A stretch of 64,000 bases of DNA. Origin: Acidimicrobiales bacterium. Its GTDB lineage: Bacteria > Actinomycetota > Acidimicrobiia > Acidimicrobiales > Acidimicrobilacustridaceae. The notes below the pieces were generated by a model that was not told the DNA's origin, did not search any database, and saw only the letters and a program-made list of their open reading frames with translations. The first letter of the stretch is position 1. Each line of letters opens with the position of its first letter. The position numbers and the translations under genes were made by a program. The DNA lies in assembly GCA_018401565.1 (NCBI GenBank), contig JAGYKS010000028.1, positions 62,001 through 126,000 of the forward strand. The letters run 5' to 3'. Positions 1 through 9,800 of the stretch are shown one piece after another.

Positions 1-881
1 CGCTCGGCGAAGGTGGTCTGCAGACTGGCGATCTCCAGCCCTGGCATTGCGTCACCCAGGCCACGACTGACCTTGGCCACGATGACGGGATCGGTGTAGT
101 TCGTGGTGGCCTCAACGACTGCTGAGGCCATGCGAACGGGATCGGAACTTTTGAAAATCCCCGAACCCACAAACACCGCCTCGGCGCCAAGCTGCATCAC
201 CAGCGACGCATCAGCGGGTGTGGCGATTCCGCCGGCACAAAACAGTGGCACCGGAAGCTTTCCCGTGGCAGCGACCTCCTGGACCAGAGGCAACGGGGCA
301 CCCAGGCGCTTGGCCCACTCAAACTGCTCGGCCGAGTCGGCCACGGTGAGCTTGGCGATGTCACCGCGGATCGAGCGCAGGTGGCGGACAGCCTCAACGA
401 TGTTGCCGGTACCGGCCTCGCCCTTGGATCGCAGCATCGCAGCGCCCTCACTGATGCGCCGCAAGGCCTCGCCCAGGTTGGTGGCCCCACACACAAACGG
501 CACCTCGAAAGCCCACTTGTCGATGTGATGCGATTCGTCGGCAGGAGTCAGGACCTCGCTCTCGTCGACGAAGTCCACGCCCAGTGACTGCAGCACCTGA
601 GCTTCGGCAAAGTGGCCGATGCGGGCCTTGGCCATCACCGGGATGGTGACCGCTGCCTTGATGTCTTCGATCATGGCGGGGTCGGACATGCGGGCGACAC
701 CACCGTCACGCCGAATGTCGGAGGGAACCCGTTCAAGAGCCATGACAGCCACGGCGCCAGCATCCTCTGCGATGCGGGCCTGCTCGGCGTCGACGACGTC
801 CATGATGACGCCACCGGTGAGCATCTCGGCCAGGCCCCGCTTCACAAGTTGGGTCCCCGTGGTGCGCTCGTTTTCGGTCAT
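1..881 (-). CDS. pdxS: Pyridoxal 5'-phosphate synthase lyase subunit PdxS (C-terminus cut by window edge)
   Basis: PdxS condenses ribose 5-phosphate, glyceraldehyde 3-phosphate and PdxT-derived ammonia into PLP. The ATG at 881 opens a frame beginning [20 protein letters not shown]. It keeps the family hallmarks: [32 protein letters not shown] (substrate-binding lysine), [10 protein letters not shown] and the phosphate loop around KGEAGTGN, then [10 protein letters not shown] and GSGIFKS. About 293 codons are present against a usual length near 300, so only a short tail is missing. The pdxT partner would lie outside the window. In mycobacteria the same gene sits close to the pgsA-patA-pimA block found at 3.6-6.3 kb here. 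Confidence 0.97.
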   Translation of the reverse strand, partial: MTENERTTGTQLVKRGLAEMLTGGVIMDVVDAEQARIAEDAGAVAVMALERVPSDIRRDGGVARMSDPAMIEDIKAAVTIPVMAKARIGHFAEAQVLQSLGVDFVDESEVLTPADESHHIDKWAFEVPFVCGATNLGEALRRISEGAAMLRSKGEAGTGNIVEAVRHLRSIRGDIAKLTVADSAEQFEWAKRLGAPLPLVQEVAATGKLPVPLFCAGGIATPADASLVMQLGAEAVFVGSGIFKSSDPVRMASAVVEATTNYTDPVIVAKVSRGLGDAMPGLEIASLQTTFAE

Positions 882-935
882 GGCCCAAGCGTACCGATAC
901 CGGCGCCCCAACCCGAAGCCGGAACCCAAACTTGC

Positions 936-2003
936 TCAGCCAGCGAGAAGGCTGGCGGCCCGATCGGGATCCATGGCGACGGCGCTCTGGCCCTCGGGTG
1001 GCAATGCCACCCAGGTGGAACCGGGGGTGAGTTCGGCGGGAACGCCTGAGATATCAGTGAGATTGGGGCCGTCGAGGGGCCCGGGTCGATTCCAGGTCAC
1101 CTGGGCCAGCAGCCCGTCGGTGAACACCACACCGCCACCGGATCCCACCGTGTAGGCCTGCGGCGAACGGGGGTCGGCGCTGCTGGGACCGTAGGGGGTG
1201 AACTGCACCACCACATTTTTCGGGCATACCGCAGATCCGTCCTCGTCGGTGAAGGCCTGACCATCCTGGAAGCGCAGGGCACAGCCCGCCGTCGCATCCC
1301 ACACGTACTCCACCACCGCACCGGGACCGAAGCTGATCACGATGCCGGGGACCGGAACCCCCAACGGCGCCGACGTGGTTCGGAAGCTGTACAGCGGCGT
1401 CGGATAGTTGGACCCGTCGAGGCCGAGGTTGTCCCGGATGGCAACGAGGTCGGCGAACAGGTTGTGGGGGGCGAACCGCTCCCCCACCCGCCAGTAGTAG
1501 CTGCTGGCCACGTCGTAACCGGCGTTGACCAACACGCCATTGGCCGCAGCGTTGTTGATCTCACCGATGACGCCGGCATTCCCGCCCGACCACACCAGGA
1601 GCGGCGTGCCCAGATTGGCCACCAGATCCACGTCGGTGGATCGGGCCGAGCGAACGGGACCGACCCGGTCAGGCACGTCCGAGTGGAACACGGCACCAAA
1701 GCGGGTGATGCCCTCCACCCAGATCTCGTACACCATGTCGGCGCGTGTCAGCGCTGCGTGGGGACGGGCCTCGGGCGAGTTGTCAATCTTGGCCACCAAT
1801 GCCGACTGTTCGACGTCGCTGGTCCCGGGCGACGGCAGGCCCGTCAGCGGCCACAACACCGGGGCAGTCGTGGTGGTGGTGGTGCTGGGATCGGTGACCC
1901 CTGGAGACAGCGAGATGTCCAGATCTCGGGTGCAGGCGGCGGTCAGCATCACCAGCACTGCGGCGAGCAGCACCAGCGAACGTCGGCGGGTGGGGGTGGC
2001 CAC
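936..2003 (-). CDS. DUF3048 (YerB-like) lipoprotein
   Basis: The 355-residue product starts with a basic stretch, a hydrophobic segment and a lipobox ending LTAAC at about residues 20-24, so it should be a lipid-anchored extracytoplasmic protein. A Thr-rich linker follows. The body has DUF3048-type sequence, including WPLTGLP, KIDNSPEARPHAAL, VGPVRSARSTD and LVWSGGNAGV. GTG at 2003 is preceded by AGGAG at good spacing. The function of DUF3048 proteins is not settled; a cell-wall or antibiotic-related role has been suggested for YerB relatives. It is co-directional with htpX upstream and pdxS downstream. Confidence 0.9.
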   Translation of the reverse strand: MATPTRRRSLVLLAAVLVMLTAACTRDLDISLSPGVTDPSTTTTTTAPVLWPLTGLPSPGTSDVEQSALVAKIDNSPEARPHAALTRADMVYEIWVEGITRFGAVFHSDVPDRVGPVRSARSTDVDLVANLGTPLLVWSGGNAGVIGEINNAAANGVLVNAGYDVASSYYWRVGERFAPHNLFADLVAIRDNLGLDGSNYPTPLYSFRTTSAPLGVPVPGIVISFGPGAVVEYVWDATAGCALRFQDGQAFTDEDGSAVCPKNVVVQFTPYGPSSADPRSPQAYTVGSGGGVVFTDGLLAQVTWNRPGPLDGPNLTDISGVPAELTPGSTWVALPPEGQSAVAMDPDRAASLLAG

Positions 2004-2054
2004 GGAATCTCCTGGAAGGTCGAGTAGCGGATGGTCGTCGTGTAGACGCCCGGG

Positions 2055-2968
2055 TCACAGCTCCCGCAGGGCGGCGATCCGGTCGTCGATCGGTGGATGG
2101 GTATCGAACAGGTGCGTCCATCGTGACGCCCGCCGGCTGTCATCTCGATGGGGCACCGGTTCTTCTATCCACAGGTGTGCGGTGGCCCGGTTGCCCGAGC
2201 GCACCACAGTTCCGTCATCCCGGAGCTTCTCCAGCGCCGAGATCAACCCGGGTGGATACCGGGTCATCTCCACAGCAGACATGTCAGCCAGCGCCTCACG
2301 GCGTCGGTTGATCGACAACTGCAGCAGTCGGGCGGTCAGGGGGGCCAGCACGATCAGGATGAGGGCGCCGATGGCCACGACCGGATTGTTGCCACCGTCT
2401 CCACCGCCACGACGACCACCGCCGAACCACAAAAAGCGGATGCCCACGTCGCTGAGCAGCGCAGCAGCCCCGACCATGGTCACCGCCAGGGTGGAGACCA
2501 AAATGTCGTAGTTCTTGATGTGGCTGAGCTCGTGGGCGAGCACGCCTTCAAGCTCCACCCGGTTCATCGTGTCGAGCAGTCCGGTGGTCACGGCGATGGC
2601 GGCATGTTGGGGGTTGCGGCCGGTGGCAAAGGCGTTGGGCGCCGGGTCGTTGACCACATACAGCCGGGGTCGGGGAAGCCCACTGGCGATACACAAGCCC
2701 TCGACCAGGTTGTGCAACCGGGCGTAGGTTTGCGGGTCGGCCGGTTCAGCCCGACTCATGGCCAGGGCAATGGTGTCGGACTTCCAGTACGACCCGAACG
2801 CCATACCCCTGCCACCACAACGGCCAACACGATCCCAACCGGACCGAACCCGATGGCGTAGTTGAACGCCACGCCGAGCACGACGATGAAGGCCACAAAC
2901 ATGGCCACCAGCAGCACGGACTTACGCTTGTTGAGGATTACCTGGTCGTACAGGACGCACCATTCCAA
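2055..2968 (-). CDS. htpX: Membrane zinc metalloprotease HtpX (M48B), frameshifted near 2807
   Basis: HtpX is a membrane-bound protease for quality control of membrane proteins. The larger frame has the zinc motif HELSH, the NAFATGRNPQHAAIAVTTGL segment, two hydrophobic segments and EALAD supplying the third zinc ligand. The expected N-terminus (ILNKRKSVLLVAMFVAF, a membrane segment) lies in another frame; one missing base near the GGGGTA run at about 2807 would join them. The start is uncertain: TTG at 2968 or CTG at 2953, because the 5' end overlaps a 21-bp tandem repeat. The gene follows lemA, a common pairing. Confidence 0.88.
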
Positions 2969-3006
2969 AAAACAAAGGTCCTGGTCCAAAAAACAGAGGT
3001 CCTGGT
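2965..3006. repeat. 21-bp tandem repeat, two copies
   Basis: Two adjacent 21-bp copies (2965-2985 and 2986-3006) differ at one base. They lie between the lemA stop and the conserved part of htpX. Being 21 bp long, the unit adds seven codons in the htpX frame (DQDLCFL twice), so it may lengthen the N-terminus or simply be untranslated spacer. Confidence 0.85.
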
Positions 3007-3017
3007 CATGCAGGACA

Positions 3018-3578
3018 TCAGAACTCGACCTGGGGAGCCTGGCGTGCCGCCTGGTCGACTTCAAAGAACTCCCGAGCCTCAAAATTGGCTGCGTTGGCGA
3101 TGATCACGGCCGGGAACTGCTGAATCTTGGTGTTGTAGTCCCGCACCTGGTCATTGTAAAACTGGCGGGCATAGGCGATCCGGTCCTCGGTGGCGGTCAG
3201 TTCCTCCTGCAACTGGCGGAAGTTCTGATCGGCCTTGAGATCGGGATAGGCCTCCTGGAGGGCGAAGAGTTTGCCCAGCGCTCCGGTAATGACGTTCTCG
3301 GCCTCAGCCTGTTCGGCGGGACTGTGAGCATCCACGGCCGTGTTCCGGGCGCTGATGACCGCCTCGAAGGTCTCCCTCTCGTGCGACGCGTAGCCCTTGA
3401 CGGTCTCGACCAGATTTGGAATCAGGTCATGGCGTCGGTTGAGTTGGACATCGATCTGTGACCAGGCGTTGTCGATGCGAAGGCGCAACGCCACCAGACG
3501 GTTGTAGATCGCGATCGGCCACACCACCACGATCAGGAGTACCACGACCACAATCACAATAATGAACCACATGGTCAT
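3018..3578 (-). CDS. lemA: LemA family protein
   Basis: The 186-residue product has one N-terminal membrane segment (about residues 4-22) followed by the coiled LemA domain. Recognisable pieces are YNRLVALR, RRHDLIPNLVETVKGY, EAYPDLKADQNF, DRIAYARQFYND and the end AANFEAREFFEVD. LemA proteins are membrane-anchored helical proteins of unclear function that often sit beside HtpX, as here. The start is one of two nearby ATGs (3578 or 3572). Confidence 0.95.
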   Translation of the reverse strand: MTMWFIIVIVVVVLLIVVVWPIAIYNRLVALRLRIDNAWSQIDVQLNRRHDLIPNLVETVKGYASHERETFEAVISARNTAVDAHSPAEQAEAENVITGALGKLFALQEAYPDLKADQNFRQLQEELTATEDRIAYARQFYNDQVRDYNTKIQQFPAVIIANAANFEAREFFEVDQAARQAPQVEF

Positions 3579-3595
3579 GCATCATAGGCCCGGGC

Positions 3596-4687
3596 TCACC
3601 CGCTCATGGCGTCACGGTAGAAACCCTCGTACAGCTTCGCCAGCGCCACCATGGAGAAGTCAGCCACCCGGGCGGTGCCCGAAGCGACAAGCCTGTCCCG
3701 ATGATGGGCATCGGTGAGCACCGCCCCCAGGGCAATGGCAAGAGCGGAGGCATCGCCGGGTGGGACCAGCACGGCGTCGGCACCATCACGGGTCACCTTG
3801 GCATACCCGCTGATGTCTGATGCGACCACCGGAGTGCCTGCCGCCATGGCCTCCAGCAACACGATCCCGAATGATTCTCCGTACAACGATGGTGCGCAGA
3901 ACACGTCAGCGCCCCGCAGGCGCTCGACTTTGTCGGCGTCGGAGATGCGACCCAGCCATTCGATGCGTTCGCACGTGTGCCGGGCCCGCAGCGTGGCGGT
4001 GTCAGGCCCCTCACCAGCCACCCACAGTCGGGTGCCTTCGGGCATGCGGTCAAAGGCGTCGAGGAGCACGTCGAGCCCTTTTCGTGGCTCATGGCGCCCG
4101 AGGAACAGGATCGTGCGCCCGCCGCCGGCACCCGCCCGCCCGCTGCCGAACCTGCGCTCGCCGCCGGCAAATTCTGCGATGTCCACAGCGTTGAACACCA
4201 TCTCGTAGGTGCCACCCAGAGCCTCAGCGGCCGCTGCCATCGCCTCCACTGACACCGCACATCGAACGTCAAGACGCCGGGCCAGTCGACGCACTGCGGG
4301 CTTGAACCACTTGTAGGCAAGCCCACTGCCAGCGGCGTGGAACGTTCCCACCAGGGGTGCCGTCTTGAACAGCAATGCGGTCTGGGTGGGTCCGGGACAC
4401 AGCGGTTCGTGCAGATGCACCACGTCGAAGTCCTCGTCACGCAGCGCTCTGATGGTCCGCAGCTGCGCCGACACGTCGGGAGCGATGGGTGCCACCGAGC
4501 CGTTGGTTGCCGTGGGCAGACTGACCCCCAGGGGTGTGACCCCAGCGTCGGGGGGTGGGCCGTCACACGGACCCAGAACCCGCACATCGTGCCCGATGGC
4601 CCGCAGTGCCCGGGCCAGACCCAGAATCTGGCCCTGGACCCCGCCGGGGAGGGTCAGCGAGTAGGGCGAGACGATGCCGATGCGCAC
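3596..4687 (-). CDS. pimA: Phosphatidyl-myo-inositol mannosyltransferase PimA (GT4)
   Basis: PimA transfers mannose from GDP-mannose to phosphatidylinositol at the cytoplasmic membrane, the first step of PIM synthesis. The 363-residue product begins MRIGIVSPYSLTLPGGVQGQ, the typical PimA nucleotide-binding start. It has DVVHLHEPLCPG, GTFHAAG, LFLGRHEPRKGLDVL and the donor-site segment YGESFGIVLLEAMAAGTPVV. It is the last gene of the pgsA-patA-pimA run, matching mycobacterial order and supporting the substrate assignment. Confidence 0.93.
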   Translation of the reverse strand: MRIGIVSPYSLTLPGGVQGQILGLARALRAIGHDVRVLGPCDGPPPDAGVTPLGVSLPTATNGSVAPIAPDVSAQLRTIRALRDEDFDVVHLHEPLCPGPTQTALLFKTAPLVGTFHAAGSGLAYKWFKPAVRRLARRLDVRCAVSVEAMAAAAEALGGTYEMVFNAVDIAEFAGGERRFGSGRAGAGGGRTILFLGRHEPRKGLDVLLDAFDRMPEGTRLWVAGEGPDTATLRARHTCERIEWLGRISDADKVERLRGADVFCAPSLYGESFGIVLLEAMAAGTPVVASDISGYAKVTRDGADAVLVPPGDASALAIALGAVLTDAHHRDRLVASGTARVADFSMVALAKLYEGFYRDAMSG

Positions 4688-4696
4688 GCCGGCAGC

Positions 4697-5611
4697 CTAG
4701 GCATCAGTGGCCAGGCCTGCGGCACGTAGTGCCTCATGGTCACTGGGCCAGTTGGGCTGCAGGAGGTGCCACTGTTCGGGTGCGGCGGTGATCAGCGCTT
4801 CCAGCTCATGGGCAACCATCTGGCTGACACGGGCCACGTCGTCGCGGTATCCGCCCAAACGCACCACGTCGATCGGAGGTCGCACCACGGCGTGATGTCG
4901 ACGACCGTCGAAGTAGATCGCTGCCGGAAGCAAGGCGGCACCGGTACGCAGCGCGAGCGCAGCGGGTCCGGCGGGAATGGTGGTCATCTCCCCGAAGAAC
5001 TCGACGTTCACCCCATTGCCCTCGATGTCCCGATCGCTGAGCAAGACCACCATTTCCCCACGGGTGATGGCAGCGGTGACGATGCGACCGGCGTCAGGGC
5101 CCAGCACCACCACGTCCATGCCCAGACTGCGACGGAAGTCGAAAAAGAAGTCCCGAACCTCAGGTGGTTGGATGTCCTCGACCACCACGGTGATCCGCAG
5201 CCCTGCCACCCGGGTCAGCCAGAACGCCGCCCACTCCCATCCGCCCAGGTGAGGCAGGACCATGATCGGTCCGGTGCCGCTGGCCAACGCCCGGGCGATG
5301 TGGTCGTAACCGGTGATGTCCAGCCCGGCGTCGACGGCCTGTGGCGAGGTGCCGGGCAAACGAAACGACTCGGCCCAGTAGCGACCGTAGGCTGCCATGC
5401 CACGGGCGACTGCCCGACGGGACTCAATCCTGCCAAGGGCCCGACCGTGCGCCCGCTCGAGGTTGCGGCCCAGCACCAACGCCCGCGCCGGGGACACCAG
5501 CGGGGTCAACTGCGCTCCCACCCACACCAGGACGTCCACGATCCTCACCGGCACCCGGGGTGCCAGCCATGCGGCGGTGCGGTAGGCAGTGGCGGCCAAA
5601 GAGGGGCGCAC
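4697..5611 (-). CDS. patA: Phosphatidylinositol mannoside acyltransferase (PatA-like, LpxL/HtrB family)
   Basis: This lysophospholipid-type acyltransferase would acylate the mannose of PIM. The catalytic HxxxxE appears as HLGGWE, with further family segments PIMVLPHLGGWEW, VVLLSDRDIEGNGV and FFGEMTTIPAGPAALA. I place the start at GTG 5611, giving 304 residues, the usual length; the frame is open further upstream but there it overlaps pgsA. It begins 13 bases after the corrected pgsA stop and ends 9 bases before pimA, consistent with one PIM operon. Confidence 0.88.
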   Translation of the reverse strand: MRPSLAATAYRTAAWLAPRVPVRIVDVLVWVGAQLTPLVSPARALVLGRNLERAHGRALGRIESRRAVARGMAAYGRYWAESFRLPGTSPQAVDAGLDITGYDHIARALASGTGPIMVLPHLGGWEWAAFWLTRVAGLRITVVVEDIQPPEVRDFFFDFRRSLGMDVVVLGPDAGRIVTAAITRGEMVVLLSDRDIEGNGVNVEFFGEMTTIPAGPAALALRTGAALLPAAIYFDGRRHHAVVRPPIDVVRLGGYRDDVARVSQMVAHELEALITAAPEQWHLLQPNWPSDHEALRAAGLATDA

Positions 5612-5624
5612 TGGCGAGGCTGGA

Positions 5625-6306
5625 TCAGCGACGCCCGGAGCGCAACGACTGCCACGACCGGGTGGTGCGTCGCCGCGCCGAGCGACGACGGGCCGAGCGG
5701 CGAGGGCTGACCTGACCGGGACGGGCAACAGATGCCTGCTGCCACACCCGCACGAAAGCGCTGCACTGCGGTGAAGGCAGTGAGTACCAGCATCAACCAC
5801 AACACAGGAACCAGGACAACCTCAAACAGCAGGCCCAGACCCAGCAGGATCATGCGTTCGGCCCGCTCCATGATCCCGCCACGAGCGCTGAACCCCATCG
5901 ACTCGGCCTTGGCCCGCTCGTAGGAAATAAGCATCGACAGCGCCAGCACTGCTACTGGCAGCATCACCAACAGCCCCGGCTGATTGGCGGCGAAATACCA
6001 CGCCACACCGCCGAAAAGCAGGGCGTCGGACACCCGGTCGGCCACCGAGTCGAAAAACGCCCCACGAGGCGAGGCCGTACCTGAGGCCTTGGCCACGGCA
6101 CCGTCGAGGATGTCGGGAACCCCGGTCAGCACCAAAAACAGCAACCCGAGATGCAGGTGTCCGAAACCGAGCGACACCGCTGCGGCCATGGCCATCACCA
6201 CGCCGATTGCCGTCAGGTGGTCGGCGGTGACGCCGATCTTGCGCAACGACACACCCACAGGGCGCACGCCCTTTTCAAAACTGGTGCGGAACTGCTTGTC
6301 GAGCAT
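5625..6306 (-). CDS. pgsA: Phosphatidylinositol phosphate synthase (CDP-alcohol phosphatidyltransferase), frameshifted near 5753
   Basis: The enzyme joins CDP-diacylglycerol and inositol phosphate in the membrane. The CDP-alcohol motif reads DGAVAK, eight residues, G, then D and D as in DSVADRVSD; the usual DGxxAR arginine is lysine here. Several hydrophobic segments follow, plus SYERAKAESMGFSARGG and MERAERMILL. ATG 6306 has GGAGG five bases upstream. An extra T in a TTT run near 5753 appears to break the end. Reading through it gives a basic tail (RVWQQAS... RRRSARRRTTRSW) and stop at 5625, next to patA. Confidence 0.88.
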
Positions 6307-6400
6307 CCATGCCTCCAGGTGCGGCCAGCGCCACACACCCGAACCAATCTACCAGCACTGAGCCCTTCCACCCGCGGACGATGCCGGTAGGGTCGGAGCC

Positions 6401-6906
6401 ATGGATCCCTCCATTCAACGCCTGTCGGCTGCGGATGTAGCTGCCGCCCTGCGCAGTTTCCCCGCCGATACCGTTCCTGCATCGCCCAGGCGTCGGCACT
6501 TCGGGCCACCAGCCCCGACGAACTCATGGCCCGCACCGCACCCGACGGCACCAACGGCACCAGTCATCTGTGTGATGCGGTCAGCACACTCACGTTGGTC
6601 GAACGGGCGCTCGCCCAGGTGCTGATCAGCGATGATCCGGCGTTGCATCCTGCGGTGATGGACCCAGCAGTGCGCGACTGGGACCCACCCATGGGCACGT
6701 CCATCGAGACCATGCTGGAGATGCTTGACCAGCAATGCGATGACCTCGCCGATCAGGTGGCCGCGGTGCACTCCCCTGACTGGGCGCGACAGGGCCACAT
6801 CGCCGATGGCGAAGCTCTCACCGCCATCGACCTGGCCCACGAGGCCGTTCGGGTGGGATCGGCCAACCTGACTGCGCTCGAGCGCACGCTTGCCGGCCTC
6901 AGTTGA
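6401..6906 (+). CDS. DinB-like/maleylpyruvate-isomerase-fold protein, frameshifted near 6472
   Basis: Two frames join into one small helical protein of about 168 residues. The first holds MDPSIQRLSAADVAAALRSF. The second holds CIAQASALRATSPDELMART and continues to DLAHEAVRVGSANLTALERTL. The four-helix pattern with a late histidine resembles DinB/mycothiol-dependent isomerase proteins, but the usual three metal-binding histidines are not clear. This family call is tentative. The start ATG 6401 has GGAG nearby. It is divergent from pgsA and convergent with the LCP gene. Confidence 0.5.
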
Positions 6907-6923
6907 TGCGCGTTGCCAGCGCC

Positions 6924-6982
6924 TGAACCCTGCGCTACTTGAACCCTGCGCTACTTGAACCCTGCGCTACTTGAATCCTGCG
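6924..6982. repeat. 16-bp tandem repeat, 3.7 copies, overlapping the LCP stop codon
   Basis: The unit TGAACCCTGCGCTACT starts at 6924, 6940 and 6956, followed by a partial copy at 6972-6982. Read on the minus strand, each copy repeats the last codons and TAG stop of the LCP gene, so the gene end has been duplicated downstream several times. It lies between two convergent genes. Confidence 0.93.
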
Positions 6983-8175
6983 ATCACCTGCGAGGCCTCC
7001 GGTTCAGACAGTCCGAGCACGGCCGCCCCACCAGAGGTGGTGAACGGATACACCGGGAGTTCCTCCGATGCGCTGGACACGCCCCGGACCCTCCACACCA
7101 GGCCAAGGGCGTCCAGGTAGGTCATGGTGTTGTCGATGGCCATGCCCGGGGCCAGAGCCGTGGCCGCCGCTCGCAGAACCAGTGGGCTTCGCGACGAGCC
7201 CAACTTGCCAAACAGTGCCGTCAGAAAGGCGCGCTGGCGTTCGGTACGACCGATATCACCGGTGGGATCGGTCACGGGTTGGCCGTCGACGACCTCGGTG
7301 TACTGACGTGACCGCACGTAGGCCAGCGCCTGGGTGCCGTTGAGGGTGACCGTGCCCGTGGTCTCCACCGCCAACCCGGACATCTCATCAAACGCCGGAT
7401 TGGGAAACTCCACCTGTATGCCCCCCACAGCGTCGACGAGACCGGCGAAACTCACGAAGTCGATCTGCAGATAGTGATCAATGGGGATCCCGATCTGTGA
7501 GACGGCCGCCACCAGCGCTCCGGGACCCTGGGCAAAGGCCCCGTTGATGCGTCCCTGTTCGCCGGTGGTCGGGTAGGTGACCCACAGGTCCCGGGGGATG
7601 GAAAGCATGCGGGCCGGGCCATCGCCCACCCGAAGCACGATGATCGTGTCGGCCCGTTCCCCTGCGGCCGGACCGTCCAGAAATGCGCCCGCATCGGGAG
7701 CGCTGGGATCGATGGCCGCCCGGCTGTCTGACCCCACCACCAGGTAGTTGGTGCCCGTCTCGGCCGAAGAGAGCACCGGGCCGACGTCAACCCGTTCGAT
7801 CCGGCTGAACTGCCACCATCCGAACAAAAAGGCCATCACCCCGGCCAGCACCCCGATGACCAGCACCGCCGCGACGATTCGACCCGCACGCCCTGCCACC
7901 GACCGACGACGCCGGGGACGGTGTCGGGGTGGAGGGAGGTCCCGGCGCGACGGCCCGGGGGGCGCAGATGGTGGAGCCTGTCCGGGACCAGGCGGCACCG
8001 GGCGGGCAACCCGGGCCCGGCCGGAGCTGGCGCCTGACCTGCCGGGCCCGGATTCACCACGACCTGACGTCGGGGGCGCTGCGGCTGGCCACCGCCGGGT
8101 GGCGGGGTCCGGGAAGAATTGCGGTGGGATCGTCGTCAGGCGACGGCGAGCCGCCGGCACCGGCGCCTGGACCAC
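6967..8175 (-). CDS. LytR-CpsA-Psr (LCP) family cell-wall glycopolymer ligase
   Basis: LCP enzymes attach polyprenyl-linked glycopolymers to peptidoglycan outside the membrane. The 402-residue product has a long Pro/Arg-rich N-terminus, a membrane segment at about residues 94-118, then the LCP domain. Landmarks are TNYLVVGSDSR, ERADTIIVLRV, MLSIPRDLWVTYP, GRINGAFAQGPG and LNGTQALAYVRSRQY. GTG 8175 opens the frame, but another frame upstream reads more like a natural N-terminus (SPDDDPTAILPG), so the first ~80 residues may hide a frameshift. The stop sits in a 16-bp repeat. Confidence 0.9.
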   Translation of the reverse strand: MVQAPVPAARRRLTTIPPQFFPDPATRRWPAAAPPTSGRGESGPGRSGASSGRARVARPVPPGPGQAPPSAPPGPSRRDLPPPRHRPRRRRSVAGRAGRIVAAVLVIGVLAGVMAFLFGWWQFSRIERVDVGPVLSSAETGTNYLVVGSDSRAAIDPSAPDAGAFLDGPAAGERADTIIVLRVGDGPARMLSIPRDLWVTYPTTGEQGRINGAFAQGPGALVAAVSQIGIPIDHYLQIDFVSFAGLVDAVGGIQVEFPNPAFDEMSGLAVETTGTVTLNGTQALAYVRSRQYTEVVDGQPVTDPTGDIGRTERQRAFLTALFGKLGSSRSPLVLRAAATALAPGMAIDNTMTYLDALGLVWRVRGVSSASEELPVYPFTTSGGAAVLGLSEPEASQVIAGFK

Positions 8176-8350
8176 GGGGCTTCACCACAACAGGGCCTGG
8201 CGGAGCTCGGACGTCACCGCGGCGATGATACGACTACCTCGGGGCTGCAGTGGTGCAGGGTCGGCCGACGCAGCACCCCCTAGACTCGCCACGTCTGATG
8301 CCACTGCCCTGATTCACGGGTGCCAACGCTCTGCTCCATGGGGATTCGTC

Positions 8351-9800
8351 TTGCACCATGCACTGATCGCAGCTGCCGATCCGTCGAACCTGATGGCGGC
8401 CAGGCAGATGATGGCCTTCACCCTCGGCACCCACATCGTGCTGGCCTCGTTCGGAGTGGCATTCCCGTTCATGGTGATGGTGGTCCACCTCCGCGGGCTT
8501 CGGCGGGGCGACGCCCAGGCCATGACCCTGGCCAGACGATGGTCCAAGGTCATGGCGGTGCTTTTTGCCGTCGGCGCTGTGACCGGGACGGTGCTGTCGT
8601 TCGAGCTGGGATTGCTGTGGCCCGAGCTCATGGGTCGCTACGGCGAAGTGTTTGGCATTCCGTTCGCCTTCGAGGCGCTGTTCTTTTTCACCGAGGCGAT
8701 CTTCATCGCCATCTACCTTTACGGCTGGAAGCGAATGCGCCCATGGCCGCACTTTTGGACCATCGTGCCCATCGTGCTTGCCGGCATGGGTGGAACGTTT
8801 TCCATCGTTGCTGCCAACGCCTGGATGAACAACCCGTCGGGGTTCACCCAACTGCCCGACGGCACCCTCACCGACATCAGCCCAGCGGCAGCCATCTTCA
8901 ATCCAGGCATCTGGCATCAGGTACCCCACATGTATCTGGCGGCGTTCATCGTGGTGGGATTCACGGTTGCATCGGTCTACGCCGTGGGGATGCTCCGGGG
9001 ACGCCGTGACCGTTACCACCGACTCGGGTTTCTGGTGCCGTTCACCGTCGCCGCAATTGCCATGCCGCTGCAGTTCGCCGTCGGCGACCAGGCCGCCCGG
9101 TCGGTGGCTTCGGCCCAGCCAACCAAGTTCGCCGCCCAGGAACTGGTGTGGGAGACCGGCAGCGACCAGCCCGAGATCATTGGTGGGATCATGGACCCCG
9201 AAACCGGCGAGGTGCGCTGGGGAATCGCCATCCCCGGCGTGGCCTCGCTGCTGACGGGTTCACCACCGACACCGTGATTCAGGGATTGACCGAGGTGCCA
9301 CCCGAGGACCGCCCACCGGTCAACGTGGTCCATCTGGCCTTTGACGTCATGGTGGGCCTGGGGTCGGCTCTGCTGGCCCTGTCGGCCTGGTTTGCCGTGG
9401 TGTGGTGGCGACGCCGTGACCTCCCCGCCACCGAAGTGGTTTCTTCGGGCGGCGACCGTGGCCGGAGGCGGCAGCCATCATCACCATGGAAGCCGGCTGG
9501 ATCGTCACCGAGGTGGGACGTCAGCCCTGGGTGGTCTACGGCTACCTCCGCACCGAGGACGCCGTCACCACCGCCGGAGGCATCTGGTGGTGGTTTGCCG
9601 TCATTGCGGTGATCTATGCGGCAGTGATCAGTACCGGAGTGGTGGTGATCCGCTCCATGGCAGCTCGCTGGCGAGCGGGCGACGACGGCACCTACAGCCC
9701 GGGGTCCACCGACGACCACATCGACGAACAGGGCCCTGCCCCATACGAGCCTCGCCAACCGATGCCCGCACCGGAGCCGAGCTCGGGCCCAGTCGCATGA
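8351..9800 (+). CDS. cydA: Cytochrome bd-type quinol oxidase subunit I (cyanide-insensitive-like), frameshifted
   Basis: Subunit I binds quinol and the b/d haems in the membrane. Conserved parts include [65 protein letters not shown] and, near the end, [20 protein letters not shown], the bd signature. The short spacing to the signature suggests the CioA-like branch. TTG 8351 is the likeliest start. Three frame changes (about 9262, 9435 and 9470) break an otherwise continuous product. The TGA at 9798-9800 overlaps the cydB start by ATGA. Confidence 0.9.
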
